A stretch of DNA of 64,000 nt, taken from positions 3,286,001 to 3,350,000 of the forward strand of contig NZ_JAPELX010000001.1 of NCBI RefSeq assembly GCF_026343335.1, read 5' to 3'. The stretch's first letter is position 1; the number at the start of each line of letters is the position of its first letter. The position numbers and the translations under genes are program-made. This document shows, one piece after another, positions 8,395 through 17,775 of the stretch. This DNA is from Streptomyces sp. NBC_00078. Its GTDB lineage: Bacteria > Actinomycetota > Actinomycetes > Streptomycetales > Streptomycetaceae. Below the pieces are notes generated by a model, which did not search any database, was not told the DNA's origin, and was given only the letters and a program-made list of their open reading frames with translations.

Positions 8395-8430
8395 GTTGAG
8401 GGCGCGTTGAATGGCGTTGAGGCGGGTTGA
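8395..8430. promoter_or_regulatory. Four helically phased GTTGA repeats
   Basis: GTTGA occurs at 8395, 8406, 8416 and 8426, spacing 11-10-10 bases, in the divergent promoter between the ATPase gene and the regulator remnant. One repeat per helical turn suggests a cooperative protein-binding array. Confidence 0.5.
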
Positions 8431-8443
8431 GGGGGTCGTTGCG

Positions 8444-8789
8444 ATGGGGCAACCGAAGAAGAAGGCGGCCTCGCCGGCGGCGCAGTACTTCGCGGAGGTA
8501 CTGGTCCCAGTACGAGTACCTCATCGAGTGCGCCGCGCGTCCCAACGTCGCGCTCCAGGTCATGCCGATGAGCCGAGCAGGCCACGCCTGCCTGGCCGGG
8601 CCCATGACGGTGATCGAGACGCCGGAGAACGTCACCCTCGTCTACCTCGAAGGCCAGGGAAACAGCCACCTGGTATCCGACCCGAACGAAGTGGGCATGC
8701 TCGCCCGACGCTATGCGATGATCCGAACGCAGGCCCTCAACTCCGAGGAGTCTGCGCGTCTGATCAAGCAGTTGGCGGGTGAGCTGTGA
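8444..8789 (+). pseudogene. Scr1/DUF5753-type HTH regulator, internally deleted
   Basis: The first about 20 codons (MGQPKKKAASPAAQYFAEVL) are the usual start of Scr1-type XRE regulators. From about 8511 a different frame encodes the last about 93 residues of the DUF5753 domain (QYEYLIECAARPNVALQVMP to LIKQLAGEL). The helix-turn-helix and most of DUF5753, about 170 residues, are missing and the ends are out of frame. The stop overlaps the GTG of the DUF397 gene, the usual arrangement in intact loci. The remnant should not bind DNA. Confidence 0.75.
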
Positions 8790-9019
8790 ACAACTTGGCC
8801 TGGTTCAAGAGCAGTTATAGCGACAACACCGGCGGCGAATGCCTCGAAGTCGCCCTCTCGTGGTTCAAGAGCAGCTACAGCGACAACACCGGCGGTGACT
8901 GCGTCGAGGTGGCCACCACCTCAACCATCCACATCCGCGACTCCAAAACTCCGGACGCCCCCCACCTCACCGTCTCCCCCACCACCTGGTCAGCCTTCCT
9001 CGGCGGCCTCCACGAGTGA
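8786..9019 (+). CDS. DUF397 protein with internal duplication
   Basis: A 77-residue protein of the DUF397 family, the small partners of Scr1/WhiJ-type regulators. Residues 6-25 and 26-45 are near-identical copies of [18 protein letters not shown], encoded by a 60-bp tandem duplication (8801-8860 and 8861-8920). The normal C-terminal part ([11 protein letters not shown] to WSAFLGGL) follows once. GTG overlaps the upstream stop by 4 bases. The last 30 bases overlap the convergent GNAT gene. Confidence 0.85.
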   Translation: MNNLAWFKSSYSDNTGGECLEVALSWFKSSYSDNTGGDCVEVATTSTIHIRDSKTPDAPHLTVSPTTWSAFLGGLHE

Positions 9020-9649
9020 CCGAGGTCGGCCCGCGAACCGCGCCACCCGTTCCTCCAGCCGCGCCCGGCACTCCGGCCACTCCTCTGCCGTGATCGAGAA
9101 GATCGCCGAGTCACGCAGTCGGCCCTCCTCCCCCGGGGCCCACGAACGCGACCAGTTCCTCAGTACGCCCTCGAAGCGTGCGCCCACGCTCTGGATCGCC
9201 GCGCGGGAGCGGCTGTTGCGGGCGTCCGTCTTCAGGTCGACCCTCGACACATCCCACACCTCGAAGGCGTGCCGGAAGAGCAGCAGCTTGGCCTCGGCGT
9301 TGATGCCCGTACCCTGCGCCGAACCGGACAGCCAGGTGAATCCGACCTCCACCGCGTCGAGTTGGTCGTCGGACCGCCAGCACCTGGGTTCCCAGTACGC
9401 CGTTGCCCCCACCGCCCGTCCGGTTGCCAACGACACCTGGGCGTAGGGCAACAGATGTCCCGTCTCCTCTCTCGCGAGCTGCTCATCGATGTACTGCCCG
9501 ACCTTCTCGGCCCTCGGTACCCAGGTGAACTCGTACGTGCCCCGGTTCTCCTCCGCCGCCACCGCCAGGTCGGCCGCGTGCCGCCGTGACAGCGGTTCGA
9601 GTCTCACCAACCAGCCCTGGAGCAGCGGTGCTTCGCATCTGAACGTCAC
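8990..9649 (-). CDS. GNAT family N-acetyltransferase (RimJ/RimL-like)
   Basis: A 219-residue acetyltransferase of the group that acetylates protein N termini or small molecules. Visible features are [15 protein letters not shown] at the N terminus, [30 protein letters not shown] carrying the acetyl-CoA binding loop, and [17 protein letters not shown]. It is convergent with, and slightly overlaps, the DUF397 gene. Substrate unknown. Confidence 0.85.
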   Translation of the reverse strand: MTFRCEAPLLQGWLVRLEPLSRRHAADLAVAAEENRGTYEFTWVPRAEKVGQYIDEQLAREETGHLLPYAQVSLATGRAVGATAYWEPRCWRSDDQLDAVEVGFTWLSGSAQGTGINAEAKLLLFRHAFEVWDVSRVDLKTDARNSRSRAAIQSVGARFEGVLRNWSRSWAPGEEGRLRDSAIFSITAEEWPECRARLEERVARFAGRPRSLVEAAEEG

Positions 9650-9760
9650 GGAACGGAGTCTGCCTCGCCCGCCCTGACCCGTCGAACGGATTTCCCGGAG
9701 CCGTCGCCCCTAGACTGGGTGCGCCGATGAGCAGGGGGAACACGGGAACAGGGGGACGAG

Positions 9761-10168
9761 GTGGCCGTGGCCGCGCGTATGCGTCTGGTGTTGTCCGGTG
9801 GGGACGAGCTGGACCAGGAGGAACTCGGGGCGCTCACCGCGCAGTTGAGGCAACGGCTGCTCGAACTGGACGTGGACGACGTACGGTTGGAGCGGTCGGG
9901 CGGGGCCCCGCCCCCGGGCGCCAAGTCGGGTGGCCTCCTCACCGTCGGCGCACTCGCCGTCACGCTCACGCCCGCCGTGTTCCGGCCCGCTCTGCGCCTG
10001 GTGGAGACATGGCTGCAGAACCGTCCCGTCCGCACGGTGAAGGTCGACGTCGACGGCCGCACCCTCGAACTCGGCCATGCCTCCCCGGCGGAGCAACGGC
10101 TCCTGGTGGAGGCTTTCCTGGAGGCGATCCCGGACGGGTCCGGAGAACCGCCCGCCGGCCAGGAGTGA
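9761..10168 (+). CDS. Effector-associated constant component EACC1-like protein
   Basis: A 135-residue protein with the layout of the EACC1 family, reported next to caspase- and peptidase-type effectors in actinobacterial conflict systems. It has an N-terminal strand (MRLVLSGGDELDQEELGALT), a central helical and hydrophobic stretch (LLTVGALAVTLTPAVFRPAL) and a C-terminal ribosome-like strand pair (VRTVKVDVDGRTLELGHAS). GTG at 9761 follows GGGGGACGAG; an in-frame ATG lies at 9779. The caspase-DnaJ gene begins 16 bases downstream, so the two form an operon. Likely role: adaptor or regulator of that effector, from the family context. Confidence 0.72.
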   Translation: MAVAARMRLVLSGGDELDQEELGALTAQLRQRLLELDVDDVRLERSGGAPPPGAKSGGLLTVGALAVTLTPAVFRPALRLVETWLQNRPVRTVKVDVDGRTLELGHASPAEQRLLVEAFLEAIPDGSGEPPAGQE

Positions 10169-10184
10169 CAGGAGCGGGCCGCAG

Positions 10185-11713
<1,529 letters not shown>

Positions 11714-11717
<4 letters not shown>

Positions 11718-12390
11718 CCCGCCAACTCCGCCCGCAGCTTGGCGAACGCCTCATGGAACCCCGGAAACGTCTTCCGCACGCATCCCGGATCGTCGAATGA
11801 AATACCGGGCGCCCGAAGTCCGGTGACCGCGAAGGACATCACGATGCGGTGGTCGCCGTGGGACTTGATCCGCGGGCCGGCCGACGCCCGTAGACCCGGC
11901 CGGATCTCGATCCAGTCCGGGCCCGTCGACACGTCCACCCCCAGCCGCCGCAGGTTCTCCGCGCAGGCGTCCAGCCGGTCGCACTCCTTGACCCGGGTGT
12001 TCGCGACGTCCTCGATCCGCACCGGACCGTCCGCGAACGGCGCGATCGCCGCCAGCGTCGGCATGGTGTCCGAGATGTCCCGCATGTTGGCGGTGAGTCC
12101 GCGCAGTACGCCGGTGCCCCGGACCGTCGTGCCGTTCGGGCGCGTCGACACCTCCGCGCCCATCCTGCGCAGTACGTCGACGAAGCCCAGGTCACCCTGG
12201 AGAGCCCCGGTGCCCAGGCCCGGCACCGTCACCTCGGCGCCCGGTGTCACCGCGGCCGCCGCGAAGAAGTAGCTCGCCGTCGACGCGTCGGGCTCGATCG
12301 CGTACGTCGTCGCCCGGTAGCCGCCCGGCGGGACCACGAACACGTCGCCGTCCCGCTCCACTCCCGTGAGGCGGCTGTACGTCCTGTGGC
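11714..12390 (-). pseudogene. 3-phosphoshikimate 1-carboxyvinyltransferase, C-terminal part only
   Basis: About 215 residues match the C-terminal half of EPSP synthase: PPGGYRATTYAIEPDAS, SDTMPTLAAIAPFADG, TRVKECDRL and SHGDHRIVMSFAV. The N-terminal half, with the first domain and much of the active site, is absent. Upstream of about 12390 the frame stays open but no longer reads like the enzyme. The normal length is about 420-440 residues. The stop overlaps the caspase gene stop by 4 bases. Probably a second aroA-type copy cut by a rearrangement, not the housekeeping gene. Confidence 0.75.
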
Positions 12391-12838
12391 GCAAAAGGAG
12401 TCGTACGTCGTCCGACGGCCGCAGAAACCGTACGCACGATCGCAGAGGCCGTACGCACGCTGCAGGAGCAGTGGTCGAACAGCACGCCTCATCCGCCACC
12501 GTGCCCCCTCGGTCACCAAGTTCCGGGAATCGCCGAGAACGTGGGAACCCGCCCCCCTTACGGTTCGTCCAACCCGCAAGCTGACCGGATGAGTCTCCGC
12601 CGTGCGGTGTCGGCCCTCGCTGCTGGCTGCGATCGCTGACTTACCCTCTCCGCCGTACTGCGGCCGGCAGCACGCCGTCATCGGCGCGCCCCCCTCCAAG
12701 CGCCGATGACGGCCCCTCTTCCGGTTACTGTGCACTCCCTTGACTGGCAGAAACTTCCCGACTATTGGTGACTCCTTGGAAGTTTCCTTCAGTTGATCTC
12801 CGGCTGATTTCCAGCGGATCACTCCGGAAGGAGCGCAC
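12391..12838. other. Rearrangement junction and promoter region of the GH3 gene
   Basis: On the plus strand one frame is open and coding-like from about 12392 to TGA at 12637-12639 (AAETVRTIAEAVRTLQEQWS and onward) but has no start. It may be the tail of a gene truncated at the aroA breakpoint. A perfect 13-bp stem follows at 12675-12712. Beyond it lie TTGACT (12740-12745) with TATTGG 17 bases downstream, a candidate promoter, and a 9-bp inverted repeat GAAACTTCC/GGAAGTTTC at 12750-12758 and 12778-12786. Confidence 0.45.
12675..12712 (+). terminator. Terminator hairpin
   Basis: A perfect 13-bp stem (12675-12687 with 12700-12712) has a C-rich 12-base loop and is followed by CCCCTCTTCC. It would end a transcript coming from the open frame that stops at 12639. 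Confidence 0.5.
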
Positions 12839-14632
12839 GTGCCCTCCAGACGTACCGTTCTCGCCGCCACCGCAGGCGTCACCGCGGCCCTGGCGATCGG
12901 CGCCGAGGCCTACGCCGGCACCCCCGACGACAAGAAGCTCCGCTCGCTCATCTCCCGCATGACCCTTCCCGAGAAGGTCGGCCAGCTCTTCGTCATGCGC
13001 GTGTACGGTCACTCCGCCACCGCGCCCGACCAGGCCGACATCGACGCCAACCTCAAGGAGATCGGCGTCCGCACGGCCGCCGAGCTGATCGCCAGGTACC
13101 GCGTGGGCGGCATCATCTACTTCACCTGGGCGCACAACACCCGGGACCCCCATCAGATCGCCGGCCTCTCCAACGGGATCCAGCGCGCCTCCCTCACCCA
13201 GCCCCGCGGTCTGCCCGTCCTCGTCGCCACCGACCAGGAACACGGCATCGTCTGCCGCGTCGGCGCGCCCGCGACCCTCTTCCCGGGCGCGATGGCCATG
13301 GGCGCCGGCGGTTCACGCCGGGACGCGCACACCCTCGGCCGTATCTCCGGCGCCGAGTTGCGGGCGATCGGCATCAACCAGGACTACTCCCCCGACGCCG
13401 ACGTGAACATCAACCCGGCCAACCCCGTCATCGGTGTCCGCTCCTTCGGGGCCGACCCGGGCGCGGTGGCCGGTCTGGTCGCCGCCGAGGTCGCCGGGTA
13501 CCAGAGCTCGTCGGTCGCCGCGACCGCCAAGCACTTCCCCGGGCACGGCGACACCGCCGTCGACAGCCACTACGGCTTCCCCGTCATCACCCACAGCCGT
13601 GAACTGTGGGAGAAGCTGGACGCCGTTCCGTTCCGGGCGGCCGTCAAGGCGGGCATCGGCTCGATCATGACCGCGCACATCCAGTTCCCGGCCCTGGACG
13701 ACTCCGGCGACCCGGCCACCCTGTCCCACCCGATCCTCACCGGCATCCTGCGCGGGGAACTCGGCTACGACGGGGTCGTGGTGACCGACTCCCTGGGCAT
13801 GGAGGGCGTACGGACGAAGTACGGCGACGACCGCGTTCCCGTGCTCGCGCTCAAGGCAGGCGTCGACCAGCTCCTCAACCCGCCCGACCTGGCCGTCGCC
13901 TGGAACGCCGTCCTGAAGGCCGTGCAGGACGGCGAGCTGACCGAGGCACGGCTGGACGAGTCGCTGCTGCGGATCCTGCGGCTGAAGGCGAGGCTGCGGC
14001 TGTTCGAGCAGCCGTACGTCAGCGGGCGCGGCGTGGATCGCACGGTCGGCACCAAGGCGCATCTCGCGGCGGCCGACCGCATCGCCGAGCGGACGACGAC
14101 GCTGCTGGTCAACGAGGGCAAGCTGCTGCCGCTGTCCCGCCGTACGCACGGGAAACTCCTGGTCGTGGGCGCCGATCCGGCCTCTCCGTCCGGCACGACG
14201 GGCCCGCCGACGGGCGTTCTCGCGAAGGCCCTCACCGAACTTGGTTTCACCGCGACGGCCCTGTCCACCGGTACGGCCCCCTCCGCCGCCACCATCACCA
14301 AGGCGGTCGCCGCGGCGCGGGAGGCGGACGCGGTGGTCGTGGCGACCTACAACGTCACGGCGGGCAACGCGCAGCAGACCCTCGCCGGGCAGCTGGTGGC
14401 GACCGGGCGGCCGGTCGTGGCGATCGCCGTCCGCAACCCGTACGACGTGGCCCAACTTCCCTCCGTCCCCGCCCACTTGGCGTCGTACTCCTGGACCGAC
14501 GTCGAACTGCGGGCGGCCGCGCGGGTGATCGCCGGGAAGGCCGCGCCGCGCGGGCGGCTGCCGGTGCCCGTGCAGAAGCCCGACGATCCGACGCAGGTGC
14601 TGTACCCCATCGGCTACGGGCTGTCGTACTAG
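12839..14632 (+). CDS. Exported glycoside hydrolase family 3 protein (beta-N-acetylglucosaminidase-like)
   Basis: A 597-residue enzyme. A Tat-type signal (SRRTVLAATAGV, residues 3-14) with a probable AYA cleavage site near residue 26 exports it. The GH3 barrel carries the NagZ-type KHFPGHGDTAVDSH motif (residues 231-244, supplying the His/Asp general acid pair) and the nucleophile Asp317 in VVVTDSLGMEG. A C-terminal alpha/beta domain follows, so it is longer than plain NagZ. GTG at 12839 follows GGAAGGAG. Likely hydrolyses chitin- or peptidoglycan-derived GlcNAc outside the cell. A 9-bp inverted repeat covers the promoter. Confidence 0.88.
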   Translation: MPSRRTVLAATAGVTAALAIGAEAYAGTPDDKKLRSLISRMTLPEKVGQLFVMRVYGHSATAPDQADIDANLKEIGVRTAAELIARYRVGGIIYFTWAHNTRDPHQIAGLSNGIQRASLTQPRGLPVLVATDQEHGIVCRVGAPATLFPGAMAMGAGGSRRDAHTLGRISGAELRAIGINQDYSPDADVNINPANPVIGVRSFGADPGAVAGLVAAEVAGYQSSSVAATAKHFPGHGDTAVDSHYGFPVITHSRELWEKLDAVPFRAAVKAGIGSIMTAHIQFPALDDSGDPATLSHPILTGILRGELGYDGVVVTDSLGMEGVRTKYGDDRVPVLALKAGVDQLLNPPDLAVAWNAVLKAVQDGELTEARLDESLLRILRLKARLRLFEQPYVSGRGVDRTVGTKAHLAAADRIAERTTTLLVNEGKLLPLSRRTHGKLLVVGADPASPSGTTGPPTGVLAKALTELGFTATALSTGTAPSAATITKAVAAAREADAVVVATYNVTAGNAQQTLAGQLVATGRPVVAIAVRNPYDVAQLPSVPAHLASYSWTDVELRAAARVIAGKAAPRGRLPVPVQKPDDPTQVLYPIGYGLSY

Positions 14633-14647
14633 AAGGGGCGTAGCGCC

Positions 14648-14671
14648 CGTACGTCACACACCCGACGTACG
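14648..14671. terminator. Inverted repeat after the GH3 gene
   Basis: CGTACGTC and GACGTACG flank an 8-base loop shortly after the GH3 stop. It may terminate transcription or serve as an operator for the next gene. Confidence 0.3.
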
Positions 14672-14772
14672 ACCACCAATAGGCCCAAAGCATCCCGCGC
14701 GTCTGGCGTGTGCCCGCTGTGGCGGGTCACGCTGGGGGCGGGTCATCTGGGGAGGTGCCCGGGGGGATCGCG

Positions 14773-15408
14773 ATGCGTGAGCGAAGTTTTGTGGGGGTGG
14801 TCGGCACACTGCTGGTAATGGTCGCTGCCCTGTTGACGGGCTGCCAGGTGCTGTCGTCCGCGTCCGACAAGGGTGACGAACCCAGTGCGGCACCGAGGAC
14901 GACCTCGCAGCAGCCCTCCGGATACGGGTCGGTGTTCCTCTCCGTCGACGAGTGCAGTTCGTTCGGTACGACGAGCTTCACCGAGGTGCCGTGCACCAGT
15001 GAGCGGGCTTTCGCCCGGGTGGTGGCGCGCCACGACGGCAAGGTGGGCGAGGGCCCGCTGTGCCCGGCGACCACGGACTTCGTCCTGCACATCAGCGAGC
15101 AGAGTTCGTCGTCCGACGAGGACGGCGACGGCTCGGTGCCGCAGGGCTACGCCTGCATGCGCGATCTGGAGCCACCGCACCCCGGCGACCCGGGCGGCGG
15201 GGGCGGGCCACGCACCATCGTCGGCGACTGCGTCTACGGCTCGGGGAACGGGCAGGTCCGCGAGACGGCGTGCGACGACAGCGGCAGGAAGAGCCCTCAG
15301 TACAAGGTGGCGAAGGCGGTCACCAAGCGCTCCCGGTGCCCTGCCGGGACGGCCCTCTATGTGCAGCTGGAGGGCAGGGAGCCGGTGGGCTGCGCCCGGC
15401 CGGTGTGA
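14773..15408 (+). CDS. Lipoprotein with two related Cys-rich domains (LppU-like)
   Basis: A 211-residue lipoprotein with lipobox LLTGC (Cys24) after a single hydrophobic segment. The mature part holds two diverged copies of the same fold: residues about 55-130 (C-x-F...VPC...CP...DFVLHI..Y-x-C) and about 155-211 (GDCV...ETAC...CPAGTALYVQL...GCARPV), a pattern seen in Streptomyces LppU/SCO3897-type lipoproteins. Function unknown. ATG at 14773 is chosen because it directly precedes the signal peptide. Confidence 0.7.
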   Translation: MRERSFVGVVGTLLVMVAALLTGCQVLSSASDKGDEPSAAPRTTSQQPSGYGSVFLSVDECSSFGTTSFTEVPCTSERAFARVVARHDGKVGEGPLCPATTDFVLHISEQSSSSDEDGDGSVPQGYACMRDLEPPHPGDPGGGGGPRTIVGDCVYGSGNGQVRETACDDSGRKSPQYKVAKAVTKRSRCPAGTALYVQLEGREPVGCARPV

Positions 15409-15428
15409 GCAACGGCCGGGCACAGCGA

Positions 15429-15488
15429 GGGACTTGACCGGTCCTGGCAAGGGACTTGGCCGGTCCCGAAAGGGGACTTGACCGGTCC
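15429..15488. repeat. Three direct repeats with a 22-bp period
   Basis: GGGACTTGACCGGTCC occurs at 15429-15444, 15451-15466 (one change) and 15473-15488. Each copy contains the palindrome GACCGGTC or GGCCGGTC. The array fills the gap between two convergent genes and touches the stop codon of the peptidase gene. Confidence 0.65.
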
Positions 15489-16918
15489 TACGGTCGCAGA
15501 GCCGGCTCGCGCTCCACGCCCCGTACGTCCAGCTTCCGGTCGAACGCGGCCAGCGGCTTCGCCCGAGCCGTGGAGGAGGCGGGGACACCGGCCCACTGCA
15601 GGATGCGGGCGGTGGCCAGCACCTTCTGGTCCGCGACCAGGCCGGCCACGTTGGCGCCGTGGTTCAGCCCCGGGGCCGTGAACACGTACGAGTCCTTCGC
15701 GCCCTTGCCGACGCGGAAGCGCTCCGCGCCCCACGGGTCGTTCTGCCCGTAGACGAAGAGCATGTGGTGTGCGTGGTCCCGCACCCAGGAGTCGACGTCC
15801 CGCATCGCGTACGGCTGGAACTTCATCGGGATGTCGCGGGGTACGAAGTTCCGCGGCGCCTGGTAGCCGTAGCGGAGGTACTTCTTCTCGATGTACGGGA
15901 AGTGGATGGTGGGGGCGCCGAGTTGGGTGCCCGCCTGGTAGTAGTACGGCGTGTACGGCTCCAGGCCCTGGTCCGTGTAGAAGGAGAAGCCGGAGATCGT
16001 GTCGACGGACGTCCAGATCGCGTCGTCGGTCGCGGTCTTCGCGTCGGCCGGGATCGTGGCGCAGTCGGACAGCAGGCTGTACTGCCAGAAGGCGAAGACG
16101 TAGTCGAGGACGACGGCCTCGTAGGCGCGGTCCAGGCTGCCGATGGTGGTGAAGGTGTAGCCGTTCTCGGCGGCGTAGGCCGCGTACTTCTTCTCCAGCG
16201 GTTCGCGGCGCACCAGCGCCTCGCGCTGCACCGCGTTCAGCCGGTCGCGGCACTCCTTGGTGCCGACCCTGGTGAAGAAGCGGTCGTAGGCGGAGTCCTC
16301 GTTGTTCACGACGTCGTTCGGGGCGACGTACGCGACGACGCCGTCCATGTCGCGCGGGTAGAAGCGCTCGTAGTACGTGGCGGTCATGCCGCCCTTCGAG
16401 CCGCCCGTGGAGATCCAGTTCCTGGTGTAGATCTTCTTCAGCGCCTGGAAGATACGGTGCTGGTCACTGGCCGCCTGCCAGATGTCCAGCTTGCTCCAGT
16501 CGGCCGGGGCGGGCCGGGACGGGGTGAAGAAGCGGTACTCCATGGAGACCTGGTTGCCGTCCACGATCTGGGTCGGCTCGCTGCGGCTGGGTGTCGTGGA
16601 GACGTTGTAGCCGCCGGTGTAGAAGACCGTCGGGCGGCCGGCGTCCTTGTGCAGCACGGTGATCCGCTGCTGGAACGTGCCCTTGGACGGGTGACGGTGG
16701 TCGACCGGCTGGGTGTAGTCGAGGACGAAGAAGCGGTAGCCGGTGTACGGCTTCTCCTCGATCAGGCTCATCCCCGGTATGGCGAGGAGCTGGTCCTTGA
16801 TGTCGGTGGTGGCCTTGGTGGCCGTGGCCCCCGGCTCGGCGGCGGTGGCCGCCCCCGCCGTGCTCACCGTGCCTATGAGCACCGTGAGTGCCAACAGCCA
16901 TCTGAGCGCCTTGCGCAT
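15488..16918 (-). CDS. Secreted S37-family aminopeptidase
   Basis: A 476-residue exported serine peptidase of family S37 (streptomycete tripeptidyl/tetrapeptidyl aminopeptidase, PS-10 type). A Sec signal (residues 1-27, ending AGAATAA) precedes the domain. The nucleophile elbow is STGGSKGGMTA, then a Trp/Tyr-rich cap, and FVYGQNDPWGAERF with GLNHGANV carries the catalytic Asp and His region. Such enzymes trim short peptides from protein N termini outside the cell. Convergent with the lipoprotein gene across the triple repeat. Confidence 0.88.
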   Translation of the reverse strand: MRKALRWLLALTVLIGTVSTAGAATAAEPGATATKATTDIKDQLLAIPGMSLIEEKPYTGYRFFVLDYTQPVDHRHPSKGTFQQRITVLHKDAGRPTVFYTGGYNVSTTPSRSEPTQIVDGNQVSMEYRFFTPSRPAPADWSKLDIWQAASDQHRIFQALKKIYTRNWISTGGSKGGMTATYYERFYPRDMDGVVAYVAPNDVVNNEDSAYDRFFTRVGTKECRDRLNAVQREALVRREPLEKKYAAYAAENGYTFTTIGSLDRAYEAVVLDYVFAFWQYSLLSDCATIPADAKTATDDAIWTSVDTISGFSFYTDQGLEPYTPYYYQAGTQLGAPTIHFPYIEKKYLRYGYQAPRNFVPRDIPMKFQPYAMRDVDSWVRDHAHHMLFVYGQNDPWGAERFRVGKGAKDSYVFTAPGLNHGANVAGLVADQKVLATARILQWAGVPASSTARAKPLAAFDRKLDVRGVEREPALRP

Positions 16919-17044
16919 GCATCCTCCCCTGTGAATCAGATGTGCGTGCGGAAGCTATCGGAGCAACTCCGGTACGCACCAGGGGAGATAGGGAAGTCCC
17001 TCGGTTTTTGGGCGGGTTCAGCGGGTTCTGCGGGTTCTGCGGGT

Positions 17045-17437
17045 TCAGTAGCGCTTCCAGCCACCGGAGTCGTACGACCCACGGCCCACCGAGCCCTTGA
17101 TCCACACCTTGCGGTGCCCGACGTAGGCCCGCACCGGTCCGGCGTGACTCGTGAACTGCCCCTTGTCGACGATGGGTTCAAAACCGCGCACCTGCATGCT
17201 GACCATCATCGGCCGCTTGGCGGCGGCGCCCTTGGGGACTGTGAGGGCGCACAGGTAGTTGCCGCTCCTGTACAGCTTCACGGAGCCGGTGGAGAAGGCG
17301 AACGTCCTGATCTTGTGACCCGAGCAGGACTGCGCGGCGGCCTGCGCCTGCCCCGGCGCCGCGAGGGCCAGGAGCCCGGAAGCGGCCAGCACGGTGAGGA
17401 GCGTCGCCAGCCGCCGCCGTATCGCACCACTGTCCAC
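17045..17437 (-). CDS. Small secreted protein, unknown function
   Basis: A 130-residue protein with a clear signal peptide (RRRLATLLTVLAASGLLAL to AQA) and a mature part of about 95 residues with a Cys pair (QSCSGHK, YLCALTV) and aromatic C terminus SGGWKRY. GTG at 17437 follows AAAGGGA at a suitable distance; the longer upstream frame runs into antisense of the ABC remnant. No family was recognised. It may be a small structural or inhibitory exported protein. Confidence 0.65.
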   Translation of the reverse strand: MDSGAIRRRLATLLTVLAASGLLALAAPGQAQAAAQSCSGHKIRTFAFSTGSVKLYRSGNYLCALTVPKGAAAKRPMMVSMQVRGFEPIVDKGQFTSHAGPVRAYVGHRKVWIKGSVGRGSYDSGGWKRY

Positions 17438-17514
17438 TGTCGTCCCTTTCCGTACCAGGCGATGAGCGTACTGATGTACGGACGCACGACATATGTCGGA
17501 TGGTTGCACGACGA

Positions 17515-17670
17515 TCAGCGAGACACCCCGACAGACTCCTCCGGCTCGGCCTGCTCGACGAACGTCCGCCTCAACGCGGCATACCGGCCACCCCGGGCGA
17601 GCAGCTCCTCGTGCGTGCCGTCCTCCACCACCTGTCCGCGGGCAGAACCCACCGACGTCACCCTCGCACC
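17515..17670 (-). pseudogene. C-terminal tail of a second ABC exporter
   Basis: About 40 residues (GQVVEDGTHEELLARGGRYAALRR onward, ending EPEESVGVSR) match the last part of an ABC exporter nucleotide-binding domain, and closely match the C terminus of the neighbouring full transporter. A 40-bp stretch (17599-17638) is identical to 17845-17884 inside the transporter. Upstream of it the frame is not ABC-like, so only the tail of a tandem copy survives. Confidence 0.65.
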
Positions 17671-17775
17671 GCTCAGCCCCTGGCGGGCCTCCCGGGCTTC
17701 GGACGACCGGCCGGACTCCGTCCGCACCCGCCATGGCCGCAGGCCGGGACGCCCTCGCTGCCGGGCGGAGACCGA

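Noticed and set aside
8801..8920. CRISPR-like repeat
   Set aside because: The two 60-bp units are adjacent without spacers and lie in a coding frame.
15429..15488. Short CRISPR array
   Set aside because: Three 16-bp units with 6-base gaps are far too short for CRISPR spacers, and no cas gene is present.
17515..17727. Independent small protein gene
   Set aside because: Its recognisable part is only the tail of an ABC nucleotide-binding domain, and the first 30 residues have no coding support.
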